From Euryarchaeota archaeon UBA136 (GTDB taxonomy: Archaea > Thermoplasmatota > Poseidoniia > MGIII > CG-Epi1), in NCBI GenBank assembly GCA_002506485.1, contig DAXQ01000076.1, forward strand, positions 1-50,965: 50,965 bases of DNA, read 5' to 3'. How positions within the stretch are numbered: position 1 is the first letter of the stretch; every line of letters starts with the position of its first letter. Positions 32,919 to 41,392 of the stretch are shown here, one piece after another. A program made the position numbers and the translations under genes. Below the pieces are notes generated by a model. It saw only the letters and a list, made by a program, of their open reading frames with translations. It ran no database searches and was not told the DNA's origin.

Positions 32919-33892
32919 TTTCGGTCACTTACAATTAGTTCATTTGCAAAGGATATAGGTACCTGTTCTAGTAGAATTTTGGTTGATGAATCTGGAACCT
33001 CTTCCAAAAATTTCCGGGACATTTCTTGCCATGGGGCAATCAATTCTTCAAAGATATTCTGAGCATCGCTTGTTTTCACGTTCTTTATAATTTCACCAGC
33101 ATTTCCAGTCTCTATAAATTTATCAATAGATGGTTTGTACCCGCTATAACGAGTTAATCTTGTGACTGGTAAAGTTGGTATTCCAAGGGCTAAGTCTCCT
33201 ACAGGTGTCTTGGTAATTAATGAATTCATAAGATCAAGATAGTCATCAGTTATCTGATATATAATTCCTACAGTTTCCCCGAATTTATACATTGGTAATG
33301 CCAAGTCGGTTTGAGGCGAGATTAATGCCCCTAATTCAGCAGCTGTACTGTATAGTGCTCCAGTCTTTCTTTTTATTCTATGAAGATACACAGATTCACT
33401 GTAATTTTCTTTATCTGTAAAGTCAGCAATCGCCCCTTCAGTCAAATTCCTGGCACATATTGCTAGAGATTTTCCTGTGGCTAATGAGATGGCCCCATGT
33501 AGGGACCCCGTTGCAACCATCAGATCCGCGACTAAAATGGCTGTCCTTGGGCCCAGTTCTTTCCACAATGATGGAGCCTCACGCCTAAATTTATCTCCAT
33601 CTAACCAATCATCATGTATCAAGGTTCCACAATGAATCAATTCCAAGGCCATTCCACATTCGAATGCCAAATGGGCATCGCCACCTAAACAATCGGATAC
33701 TAAACGGCAAAGTACGGGTCGTAATTGCTTTCCTTGCCCTACTCCTTTTTCTATTAGAGGTGCTATATCCTTTGATTCCTTGCTGATTTCTCTTTTCAGA
33801 TGTCTTTGGAACTCAACTCTAACTTCTTCGAAATAATCGTTTAAATTCTGCGAGACTGTCAGATTTTCCTGTAATTTTATTGTTTCTTTCAT
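32915..33892 (-). CDS. polyprenyl diphosphate synthase (GGPP/FPP type)
   Basis: This 325-residue trans-prenyltransferase lengthens isoprenoid chains by condensing IPP with allylic diphosphates. It has the first Asp-rich motif HDDWLD, the chain-length region CGTLIHDD before it, KRKTGALYSTAAELGA and the second motif TDDYLD. GKQLRPVLCRL near the N-terminus is also typical. The product length (C15, C20 or longer) is not clear from these motifs alone. In archaea it supplies GGPP for lipids and quinone tails. The neighbouring gene, three bases upstream on the same strand, is a MenA-like prenyltransferase, which points to the quinone side chain as one user. Confidence 0.92.
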   Translation of the reverse strand: MKETIKLQENLTVSQNLNDYFEEVRVEFQRHLKREISKESKDIAPLIEKGVGQGKQLRPVLCRLVSDCLGGDAHLAFECGMALELIHCGTLIHDDWLDGDKFRREAPSLWKELGPRTAILVADLMVATGSLHGAISLATGKSLAICARNLTEGAIADFTDKENYSESVYLHRIKRKTGALYSTAAELGALISPQTDLALPMYKFGETVGIIYQITDDYLDLMNSLITKTPVGDLALGIPTLPVTRLTRYSGYKPSIDKFIETGNAGEIIKNVKTSDAQNIFEELIAPWQEMSRKFLEEVPDSSTKILLEQVPISFANELIVSDRN

Positions 33893-33894
33893 AG

Positions 33895-35172
33895 TTAAAT
33901 GTATTCAATACCAATTATCAGTAATGTCCCAGTTAGGGCATGTATACCAATGGTTCCCCAGTTTGCACCGGCCAATTCTCGGGTATTATAGCTGTTTATT
34001 ACTTGATATGAATAATAGAGAGCCACAGGTAATCCTAGTAATGAAAGAAGGGCCCCTTCCTCTACGATATTGTATTCGAATAATGCATATATTGAGGAGA
34101 ATGCTGCAAGCATTAGGATAAGGTACCCCCAACTGGATTTTTCTAGTCCTAGAACTACAACCAAGTGATGTTTTCCTGCAATTTCGTCTGATTTGCTATC
34201 AGGAAACTGATTAATCCAAAGTATTGCTGTCGTTAGTATTCCAAATGGTATTCCAAATAGAAATGCCTCCCATGAATGTATTCCAGACATTGCATAGATA
34301 GCTCCCATAGTCATCAGTGGGCCATAATTCAAACCAATCAGTAATTCTCCAATTCCTTTACGTGCTACTAATCTTAGAGGATATCCCATATAGAAATATC
34401 CCGAAAACGCTCCCGCAAGTCCGTAGTAAAGTAATTCCACTTTATTATCAAGCATAATTACTATTCCTGATAAACCAGCTAAAGCTAGAAAAGAAGTTGC
34501 CAAACGGAAAAGTTGTTTCTCAGTTATCAATCCCAGTTCGATAGCTCTGCTGCCTCCTGAGAGTTGTAAGAAATAGTCGTTGTTGATCTGATCAGTTCCA
34601 CTGGTCCAGTCAAAATAATCATTGTATGTATTGGCAGCCAGATGTAGAAAAGATCCACCCATAAACACCAATCCAAAGGTTAACCAATCCATCTCGATAA
34701 GTCCTTTCTGAAGACCCCAGACCACGCTAGCAATTATTGGAATCCAGGTGGCACTAAGGAAAGGCAATCTTGTTATGGCAACGATTGAGATAAATCGGGT
34801 GAGCAAGGATGTTTTGGGCATAGTGTCCATGGGAGAAACATTCTTCAGTTCTTTTGTGCGCCCACAGTAACCGATATGCATTCCGTTTTTCATTGTTGCC
34901 GTACATGTAAATTCAGCAGCAAATTGCGTTCCATCTTTTCTTATGAAGGTGGTCTTTGTTGAATATCCTTCCCTATTCTTTCTTGCTTCTTTTAACCACT
35001 TAGCAACATGGCCTAGCACCACCATACCAGGTGAGAATAGAGAAACTCTCTTCTTACCTATGATTTCATTGGCCGTGTACCCAAACATTATTTCGGCGCT
35101 TTTGTTGAAGGTTTCTATTCTACCCTCTATATCACAGGTTATTACACTGGTTACGTCATCTGATTCTGACAT
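33895..35172 (-). CDS. PAS domain fused to UbiA/MenA-type prenyltransferase
   Basis: The N-terminal 110 residues or so are a PAS sensor domain: VITCDIEGRIETFNKSAE, FGYTANEIIGKK, then FIRKDGTQFAAEF and a GYCGRTKE end. After a short linker comes a UbiA-superfamily membrane prenyltransferase with eight or nine helices. Its first Asp-rich motif, NDYFDWTSGTD, has the spacing of MenA; the second is FPDSKSDEIAGKHHLVVVLG. MenA attaches a prenyl chain to 1,4-dihydroxy-2-naphthoate in menaquinone synthesis. In-frame starts exist at 35226, 35205 and 35172; I prefer 35172 because a TATA box lies at 35215-35224 and AAGGT precedes this ATG. The fused sensor is unusual. Confidence 0.87.
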   Translation of the reverse strand: MSESDDVTSVITCDIEGRIETFNKSAEIMFGYTANEIIGKKRVSLFSPGMVVLGHVAKWLKEARKNREGYSTKTTFIRKDGTQFAAEFTCTATMKNGMHIGYCGRTKELKNVSPMDTMPKTSLLTRFISIVAITRLPFLSATWIPIIASVVWGLQKGLIEMDWLTFGLVFMGGSFLHLAANTYNDYFDWTSGTDQINNDYFLQLSGGSRAIELGLITEKQLFRLATSFLALAGLSGIVIMLDNKVELLYYGLAGAFSGYFYMGYPLRLVARKGIGELLIGLNYGPLMTMGAIYAMSGIHSWEAFLFGIPFGILTTAILWINQFPDSKSDEIAGKHHLVVVLGLEKSSWGYLILMLAAFSSIYALFEYNIVEEGALLSLLGLPVALYYSYQVINSYNTRELAGANWGTIGIHALTGTLLIIGIEYI

Positions 35173-35214
35173 TAGGTACCTTTTAATTTCCTTATTCAAC
35201 TTCATTAGGTATAG

Positions 35215-35224
35215 TATATAAAAC
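35215..35224 (-). promoter_or_regulatory. TATA box of the PAS-MenA gene
   Basis: GTTTTATATA on the minus strand would put the transcript start near 35193. That is downstream of the ATG candidates at 35226 and 35205 and about 20 bases before the ATG at 35172, which decides the start used here. Confidence 0.5.
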
Positions 35225-35251
35225 AATCATTATTATTGCCCAATTCAATGA

Positions 35252-38200
35252 TTATACATTTATTTTTTTAAGGGGTTCCAAATATTCAGCTTCCCCTTCT
35301 TTTAGTGAATTAATAGCTGCCTTTGCGCCAGTTATAGTGGTTATGAATGGAATTCCTAATTCGACCGCTAATCTTCTCATTTGTGCTCCATCGGTTGCAG
35401 CTCTTCTTCCAGTAGGTAGATTGATAATCAGATCCACTTTTTTGTTCCTCATCACAGATAGGATATCTGGTTGTTTTCTGTCCGATATTCTCCAGATCAC
35501 CTTACTATCTATTCCTTTTCTTCGCAGGTGTGCAGCAGTTCCTTTCGTGGCTATCAGATTGAATCCCAAATCTATCAATTCCTGTGCAACATCTCCAAAT
35601 TCGAGTTTGAGTTTGTTTGATACTGAAAGAAACACAGTTCCTGTGGTAGGTATGGTCTTGTTTCCCCCTTTCATTGCTTTGAGGTATGCAGTTCCAAACG
35701 TAGGCCCATGTCCCATCGCTTCACCTGTGGACTTCATTTCTGGGCCCAGTACCGTGTCTAATCCGGTTATCTTTAACCAGGAGAAGGTTGGTACTTTCAC
35801 TGACGCTCCCTTCATTTTAATTAATTCTGGAAGCTGATTCAATTTTTGGCCCAACATCGCTCTTACAGCTAATCTAGCTAGGGGATAACCTGTTGACTTA
35901 CTAACGAAGGGCAGAGTCCGGCTTGCCCTTGGATTTGCCTCTAGAAGGAACACATTTGAGTCCTTGATTGCCAATTGTAAATTTGCAGCTCCAATAATTC
36001 TCATCTCTTTGGCAACTTTTTTACTAATCTTGATGACTTCATCTTCCAATTTCTTTGAAATTGATTGGGGAGGCATAACGCACGCACTGTCTCCGGAATG
36101 GACACCAGCCATCTCAATTTGCTCCATTACAGCCCCAATCACCACTTTCTTTCCATCGGAAATCAGATCAACGTCCAGTTCAATAGCTCCTTCCAAGAAT
36201 TTATCGACTAGTACTGGCCTTTTGGGAGTGGCATGAGTTTCTAATCGCAGATATTTCTTGAGTTGTTTATCATTGTGTACAATTTCCATACCTCTCCCAC
36301 CGAGTACAAAGGAAGGTCTGACTAGGACGGGAAATCCAATTTCCTCTGCTCTGGTTATGACTTCATCCGAACTTTTGGCTATCGCCCATTTCGGCATCTT
36401 TATGCCTGCCTTTCTCATTAGTTCTCCACATTTTCCTCTGTCCTCGGCAGCATCCATATCCCTGACTTTTGTGCCGAGGATCCTAGTTTTCAATTTTTCT
36501 TTTTGGATATAGGCTTCAACTTCTGATGCTAAATTGACTGCGGTTTGTCCACCTAACTGTAAAATTATTCCATATGGTTTTTCTACATCTAGTATCTCAA
36601 AGATAGATTCAGCATCTAAAGGCTCGAAATACAATCTATCTGATGCATCAAAATCAGTTGATACTGTTTCTGGGTTGTTATTTACCACAACGGCTTCGTA
36701 GCCTGCCTTCCTTACCGCTTGTACTCCATGAACGGTTGAATAGTCGAATTCTATCCCTTGTCCTATTCTTATGGGTCCTGAACCTAGGATTACAATATTT
36801 TTCCCTATCTTGTATTCAGATTTCTGGTCCAAATAGGTTGAATAGAAGTAGGGCGTCTTTGCTTCAAATTCACCAGCGCATGTGTCCACCATCAAGAATG
36901 ATGAAGTAATATTCATTCTCTTTCTTTGATTTCTTATGGTTTCCTCATTTTTTCCAGTTAAATGAGATATGTGGGAATCACTAAATCCGTTGCTTTTAGC
37001 CTTGAGTAGAATCTTCTTTGGTATATTCTTTCTAATTTTTTCCAATTTGTTTTCAATTTTCACTAATTCTCCAATTCTTTCGATGAAGAAAGGATGGAAG
37101 TCAGTTAATTCGCAAGTTCTCTGAATTCTATTGGGACTAGCATTCCTGCGTTTAAGATAGTTCCAGATAATTGTTAGGCGTTGATCATTGGGCACCCGCA
37201 GTTTCTCCTCTAATTTCTCTTTTCTCCACTTGATTGTCTCAGGGTATCCTAGACCTTGGCCAATAGATCTCCACCCTTTCATCAATGCTTCCTCAAATGA
37301 CCTGCCAATGGCCATAGTTTCCCCAGTTGATTTCATCTGCGTTCCAAGAGTTCTATCCGCGAGTTTGAATTTGTCGAATGGCCACCTAGGTATCTTGATG
37401 ACCACATAATCAATAGATGGTTCGAAGGCTGCACTTGTATTTCCTGTTACTCTGTTTGGTAATTCATGCAGTTTATGTCCAATCGATAGCATGCTGGCAA
37501 TACGGGCTATTGGAACCCCTGTTGCTTTGGATGCCAATGCTGAAGAGCGCGAGACCCGAGGATTAACCTCTATCAGGATATAATCCTCCGTTTTGGAATT
37601 ATATGCGAATTGAACATTACAGCCACCTACTATCCCTAGACTTCTGACAACCTTCAATGCTGAAGTTCTCAATTTTTGATATGCTGTGTCAGGAAGAGTG
37701 AGGGCCGGTGCCACGACAATAGATTCACCAGTATGTACTCCCATAGGGTCTAGGTTTTCCATTGAACAGACGATAATTGCATTATCATCCTCATCTCTTA
37801 GAACTTCAAACTCAAATTCAAGCCATCCTAAGATGGATTCTTCTATCAATAATTGTTTGACAGGGGAAAGGGCTAAACCTCTACCAGCTATAATATCTAA
37901 TTCACTTTCATCATAAGCAATGCCTCCTCCCGTACCACCCAGAGTGAAGGCTGGTCTTACAACGACCGGATAATCCAGTTTCTCTGCTAATTTCAGTGAT
38001 TGGTTGATTGTTTTGGCAATTCCGCTTTCTGCAACAGGTTCGCCTATTTCTACCATCTTTTTTCTGAAAAGATCCCTGTCTTCAGCCATTTCAATGGATT
38101 TCAATGACGTTCCCAGAATTTTCACCCCATATTTCTGGAGTACTCCGGCCTTATGCAAATCTACTGTGAGGTTAAGTCCAGTTTGCCCCCCCATACCAGG

Positions 38201-38449
38201 AATAATCGCATCAGGTTTCTCTTTTTCAATAATTCTCTTCAAGGATTCCACAGTCATCGGTTCGATGTAGACGATATCTGCAGTTTCCGGGTCAGTCTGG
38301 ATCGTTGCTGGATTCGAATTGACTAGGACTACAGTATGCCCAGCCTCACGCAATGCGGAACAACATTGAGAACCTGAATAATCAAATTCAGCTGCCTGAC
38401 CAATAATTATAGGTCCAGCTCCAGGGACTAGAATCTTCATTCTACCCAT
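35252..38449 (-). CDS. carB: carbamoyl-phosphate synthase large subunit
   Basis: CarB makes carbamoyl phosphate from bicarbonate, two ATP and ammonia delivered by CarA, for pyrimidines and arginine. At 1065 residues it has both ATP-grasp halves: GAGPIIIGQAAEFDYSG and GSGPIRIGQGIEFDYS mark the two carboxylate-domain starts, followed by MGGQTGLNL and LGGQTAVNLA. Each half also has its ATP-grasp metal loop, EVNPRVSRSSALASKATG and EANPRASRTLPFVSKSTG. The C-terminal MGS-like allosteric domain ends the chain (ATKGTAAHLRRKG). It overlaps carA by eight bases. Confidence 0.97.
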   Translation of the reverse strand: MGRMKILVPGAGPIIIGQAAEFDYSGSQCCSALREAGHTVVLVNSNPATIQTDPETADIVYIEPMTVESLKRIIEKEKPDAIIPGMGGQTGLNLTVDLHKAGVLQKYGVKILGTSLKSIEMAEDRDLFRKKMVEIGEPVAESGIAKTINQSLKLAEKLDYPVVVRPAFTLGGTGGGIAYDESELDIIAGRGLALSPVKQLLIEESILGWLEFEFEVLRDEDDNAIIVCSMENLDPMGVHTGESIVVAPALTLPDTAYQKLRTSALKVVRSLGIVGGCNVQFAYNSKTEDYILIEVNPRVSRSSALASKATGVPIARIASMLSIGHKLHELPNRVTGNTSAAFEPSIDYVVIKIPRWPFDKFKLADRTLGTQMKSTGETMAIGRSFEEALMKGWRSIGQGLGYPETIKWRKEKLEEKLRVPNDQRLTIIWNYLKRRNASPNRIQRTCELTDFHPFFIERIGELVKIENKLEKIRKNIPKKILLKAKSNGFSDSHISHLTGKNEETIRNQRKRMNITSSFLMVDTCAGEFEAKTPYFYSTYLDQKSEYKIGKNIVILGSGPIRIGQGIEFDYSTVHGVQAVRKAGYEAVVVNNNPETVSTDFDASDRLYFEPLDAESIFEILDVEKPYGIILQLGGQTAVNLASEVEAYIQKEKLKTRILGTKVRDMDAAEDRGKCGELMRKAGIKMPKWAIAKSSDEVITRAEEIGFPVLVRPSFVLGGRGMEIVHNDKQLKKYLRLETHATPKRPVLVDKFLEGAIELDVDLISDGKKVVIGAVMEQIEMAGVHSGDSACVMPPQSISKKLEDEVIKISKKVAKEMRIIGAANLQLAIKDSNVFLLEANPRASRTLPFVSKSTGYPLARLAVRAMLGQKLNQLPELIKMKGASVKVPTFSWLKITGLDTVLGPEMKSTGEAMGHGPTFGTAYLKAMKGGNKTIPTTGTVFLSVSNKLKLEFGDVAQELIDLGFNLIATKGTAAHLRRKGIDSKVIWRISDRKQPDILSVMRNKKVDLIINLPTGRRAATDGAQMRRLAVELGIPFITTITGAKAAINSLKEGEAEYLEPLKKINV

Positions 38450-39497
38450 TTATCGTCTCCAATACCCTCTTGAAAAGAATATTTGCATCCATTGGGCCTG
38501 GTGCAGCTTCTGGATGGAACTGAACAGACCAGCAATTCTTGGATTCTATTCCTTCACAGGTCCCATCATTCAAGTTGACAAATGTTTCTTTGACCTTATT
38601 CGGCAATTTATGGAGCGCAAATCCGTGATTCTGTGAGGTTATGAAAACATTATCAGTTTTCAGTTCTTTTACGGGTTGATTTCCCCCTCTGTGCCCATAT
38701 TTCAGCTTGTACGTTTCACCACCTAGGGCTAGTCCCAGGATCTGATGGCCCAAGCATATTCCAACTACGGGTATCTCCTTCAGGATACTCTTAACCGTAT
38801 TTACTACTGGTTTCATATCTTTATGGTCAGGATCGCCCGGACCATTGCTCATGAACACCAGTTCGGGTTCTGTGGCCTTTACTTTCTCGATATCATAATT
38901 CCAGGGAACGACGGTCACCTGGCATATTTTTGCTAGATTCTTGACTATGGACTGTTTTACACCCCAATCAAACAGCGTGATTCTTGGTCCTTCAGTTCCT
39001 CTCTTATATTTTCGTTTAGTAGAGACCATTGACACCAGGTTCGAATCAGATGGCCATTCCATTTGCTTGGCTCTCTGTACTCCCTGTTTGGGTGTTATCT
39101 TTCCATCTGTGCAGATAACTGCTCTCAGAGTCCCGGCCTCCCTGGTAATAATCGTTAATTGTCTAGTATCTATTCCTTCCAATCCTGGTATTTTCTCTTC
39201 TTTTAGCCATTCATCCAGATTCATTTTTCCTTGGTGTGGACTTCGGCACCATTCTTTTACCAGACAGGCATTAACTTGTATCTTTGAGGATTCATAATAT
39301 TTAGGACTGCAACCATAATTTCCTATTTGTGGAAAGGTAAACATCAGCATCTGACCAGCATAACTGGGATCAGTAAGAGCTTCCTGATAGCCCGTCATTG
39401 AGGTGTTGAAAACGAGCTCTCCTTCAACTGTTTCCAGATAACCAAATGAGTCTCCAAAAAAAACAGAACCGTTCTCTAGAGCAATCCATCCCTGCAT
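38442..39497 (-). CDS. carA: carbamoyl-phosphate synthase small subunit
   Basis: CarA is the glutaminase that feeds ammonia to CarB. The 351-residue protein has the N-terminal CarA domain (NTSMTGYQEALTDPSYAGQ) and a class I glutamine amidotransferase domain: FMSNGPGDP, the nucleophile Cys in VGICLGHQILGLALGG, and His-Glu in VQFHPEAAPGP. A TATA box lies about 30 bases before the start, so carAB have their own promoter. Overlap with carB couples translation. Confidence 0.97.
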   Translation of the reverse strand: MQGWIALENGSVFFGDSFGYLETVEGELVFNTSMTGYQEALTDPSYAGQMLMFTFPQIGNYGCSPKYYESSKIQVNACLVKEWCRSPHQGKMNLDEWLKEEKIPGLEGIDTRQLTIITREAGTLRAVICTDGKITPKQGVQRAKQMEWPSDSNLVSMVSTKRKYKRGTEGPRITLFDWGVKQSIVKNLAKICQVTVVPWNYDIEKVKATEPELVFMSNGPGDPDHKDMKPVVNTVKSILKEIPVVGICLGHQILGLALGGETYKLKYGHRGGNQPVKELKTDNVFITSQNHGFALHKLPNKVKETFVNLNDGTCEGIESKNCWSVQFHPEAAPGPMDANILFKRVLETING

Positions 39498-39522
39498 CTA
39501 GGAGGTGCCAGTCCGATGGGGG

Positions 39523-39533
39523 ATTAAAATAAG
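39523..39533 (-). promoter_or_regulatory. TATA box of carAB
   Basis: CTTATTTTAAT on the minus strand is centred 30 bases before the carA ATG and a few bases before the end of dphB. The short leader reads CACCTCCT, the same as the 16S tail, so no ribosome-binding site is present. Confidence 0.45.
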
Positions 39534-39537
39534 ATGG

Positions 39538-40284
39538 TTAGAGGTTATCGAGGAAGTCCTTTTCAGTGAAGTGTAATCTAGAGGGAACCACTAGGCTGTG
39601 GGGTTCTTTTCCTAGGTCTAATTTTGCCAGGTCCTTTAATTTTCCGTACCATACTTTCTGGTCTTCTCTTCCTACTCTGGCGGCCGCTGCAACTTTTATT
39701 TCTCCAGATAGTCCGGCCTCGATGATCTGCTCTGCAGCCTGAGCAGCAGTCATGTAAATTGGTTCAGTTTCAGGTTGGTCGGCCTTGATATCCAATAATA
39801 CCAATGTGTGATTCCCATTCTTCATATTGGCCTTGATTTTATCGATAGGACTGGTCGGTTTGTAGTTCCCCTCTGGAAGGACCAATGTTGCTACGGGTCC
39901 AAAGTTGTAATGTTGGAGTCCCAGGACACCTGCGACGACGGTCAGGACAGATGCATTGTGTATCACTTGATATTCAATCTTATTCTTTTTGCATTCTAAC
40001 AATAAGCTAACATGAGTGGTCGCCGAGAGCGCATCACCCACAATAAGTAACGCAATATTCTTTTCTTTTGCCAAGTCGATAATTTCGTTTGGTTCCTCTA
40101 CCTGACCTCTGGATAGATGGATAGGTTCCTTTTGTGACTTTAATTTTACCCATTCTAATGTTTCAGGATGAATTGGAGAGGTATAAGTCTCGTAGAATAT
40201 GTGGTCTGATAAACTGAGGGAGATAACTCCATCCATGGTTATAGAATTCGGACCACCTAGTCCTAGACCAATTATTGTCAGCAT
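39538..40284 (-). CDS. dphB: diphthine synthase
   Basis: This methyltransferase methylates the modified His of elongation factor 2 on the way to diphthamide. The 248 residues show the tetrapyrrole-methylase fold: MLTIIGLGLGGPNSIT at the start, FYETYTSP, LIVGDALSATTHVSLL, and GLQHYNFGPVATLVLPEGN (in part). Archaeal and eukaryotic Dph5 share these. Normal length. It stands just downstream of the divergent YjbQ start (34 bases), and upstream of carAB on the same strand. Confidence 0.95.
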   Translation of the reverse strand: MLTIIGLGLGGPNSITMDGVISLSLSDHIFYETYTSPIHPETLEWVKLKSQKEPIHLSRGQVEEPNEIIDLAKEKNIALLIVGDALSATTHVSLLLECKKNKIEYQVIHNASVLTVVAGVLGLQHYNFGPVATLVLPEGNYKPTSPIDKIKANMKNGNHTLVLLDIKADQPETEPIYMTAAQAAEQIIEAGLSGEIKVAAAARVGREDQKVWYGKLKDLAKLDLGKEPHSLVVPSRLHFTEKDFLDNL

Positions 40285-40318
40285 GAAGTCTTATTTGAGC
40301 CTCTCTTAATTAGTTACT

Positions 40319-40735
40319 ATGGCTATATCACAAGGTTCATTGGAGATACTTACAAATCCTAAATCTTTCTTGGATATCACGAGTCAAGTTCAGGATTTTG
40401 TGGCAAAGTCAAATATTCAGAATGGTGTTTGTCATTTATTCATAAAACATACGAGTGCAAGTTTAGTTATTCAGGAGAATTATGATCCTTCTGTAAGGCA
40501 AGATTTTGAGACTATATTTTCGAATTTAGCACCTGAAGACTTTCCATATGTTCATAATATGGAAGGTAAGGATGACATGCCAGCACATATTCGTTCAGCT
40601 TTAACTAGCACTTCTGAGGCTGTTCCGGTTATGAATGGCAAGCTTTCATTGGGAACTTGGCAGGGAATATATTTGTGGGAGCACAGAGACCAATCACATA
40701 ATAGGACAATAGTGGTTACCATGGTCGGTGAATAA
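40319..40735 (+). CDS. YjbQ/UPF0047 family protein
   Basis: The 138-residue YjbQ-family protein has the family motif HLFIKHTSASLVIQENYDP, then HNMEGKDDMPAHIRSAL and the end GTWQGIYLWEHRD. Members are often annotated as secondary thiamine-phosphate synthases because of weak activity in one member; the true role is unsettled. The conserved His and Asp residues suggest a metal site. The family call is firm. Confidence 0.92.
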   Translation: MAISQGSLEILTNPKSFLDITSQVQDFVAKSNIQNGVCHLFIKHTSASLVIQENYDPSVRQDFETIFSNLAPEDFPYVHNMEGKDDMPAHIRSALTSTSEAVPVMNGKLSLGTWQGIYLWEHRDQSHNRTIVVTMVGE

Positions 40736-40744
40736 GTTTCAAAA

Positions 40745-40774
40745 TATTTTTAAAACCTACTATGGTGTACCATA
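40745..40774 (+). promoter_or_regulatory. TATA box and perfect 6-bp inverted repeat before taw3
   Basis: TATTTTTAAAACC (40745-40757) is a good box A. The predicted transcript start, about 25 bases on, lies beside TATGGT-gt-ACCATA (40761-40774), a perfect 6+6 inverted repeat with two bases between the arms. This is where an archaeal repressor would block polymerase. The repeat is short, and no partner copy was found near other genes. Confidence 0.4.
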
Positions 40775-40801
40775 CTGGCAAAGATATGACGATATGAAAT
40801 A

Positions 40802-41386
40802 ATGGAATTTAGTCAATACAAATCAAATGCAATGGGAAAATTGGAGTCTGCTCTGTCCGAAGGTCTTGTCGATGAGGGTGTTATCTCAGTATTGAATTCT
40901 CTTAATTCCCATCCTGATATTTTTACCACATCTAGTTGTGCAGGTCGAATTCAATTGATAGTACTTCCAGATATTGGTCGCAAGGATTCCGTTGAATTGA
41001 GGAAAACATGGCACAGACCAGTTGAATTTGAAGAAGTTAAGGAAGCCCTCGACAATTTAGATATTCCACCAAATTCTATTGTCATTCTTCAAGGTCAGTC
41101 ACCTATTTTCCACGTAGCTTGTAGAACTATGGAATTAGCACAAAAATTTAGAGGAATAGTTCACAGTCAAGGTTGGAAATATTCTTCATTGATAACAGGA
41201 AATGAGGACAAATGGGTGGTCGAGATTCTTTCAGCCAATAGAATCGATAACTTGCTTTATCGTGATGGAGTTATTGCCAAACCTAGTGATGAACGTCTTA
41301 AATTCATAATTGAGGAATCAAACAAGATACTTGTCAAAGCTCAGTCTAGATTGGAAGCTTTAGAATATATACCATCAGGTTTGTAG
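40802..41386 (+). CDS. taw3: wybutosine-synthesis methyltransferase Taw3
   Basis: Taw3 (TYW3 family) methylates an intermediate of wyosine derivatives at G37 of tRNA-Phe. The 194-residue protein has the TYW3 features: a helix-rich start, then HPDIFTTSSCAGRIQLI with the SxSCxGR motif, WHRPVEFEEVK, and the later PIFHVACRTMELA and EILSANRIDN. It uses S-adenosylmethionine. With Taw2, encoded 1 kb on, it shows that this organism makes a wybutosine-type base. An MDR oxidoreductase gene follows after six bases. Confidence 0.92.
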   Translation: MEFSQYKSNAMGKLESALSEGLVDEGVISVLNSLNSHPDIFTTSSCAGRIQLIVLPDIGRKDSVELRKTWHRPVEFEEVKEALDNLDIPPNSIVILQGQSPIFHVACRTMELAQKFRGIVHSQGWKYSSLITGNEDKWVVEILSANRIDNLLYRDGVIAKPSDERLKFIIEESNKILVKAQSRLEALEYIPSGL

Positions 41387-41392
41387 CATAAC

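Noticed and set aside
39498..39510. AGGAGGTG before carA as a ribosome-binding site
   Set aside because: It is on the plus strand, whereas carA is on the minus strand, where it reads CACCTCCT, so it cannot pair with the 16S tail.
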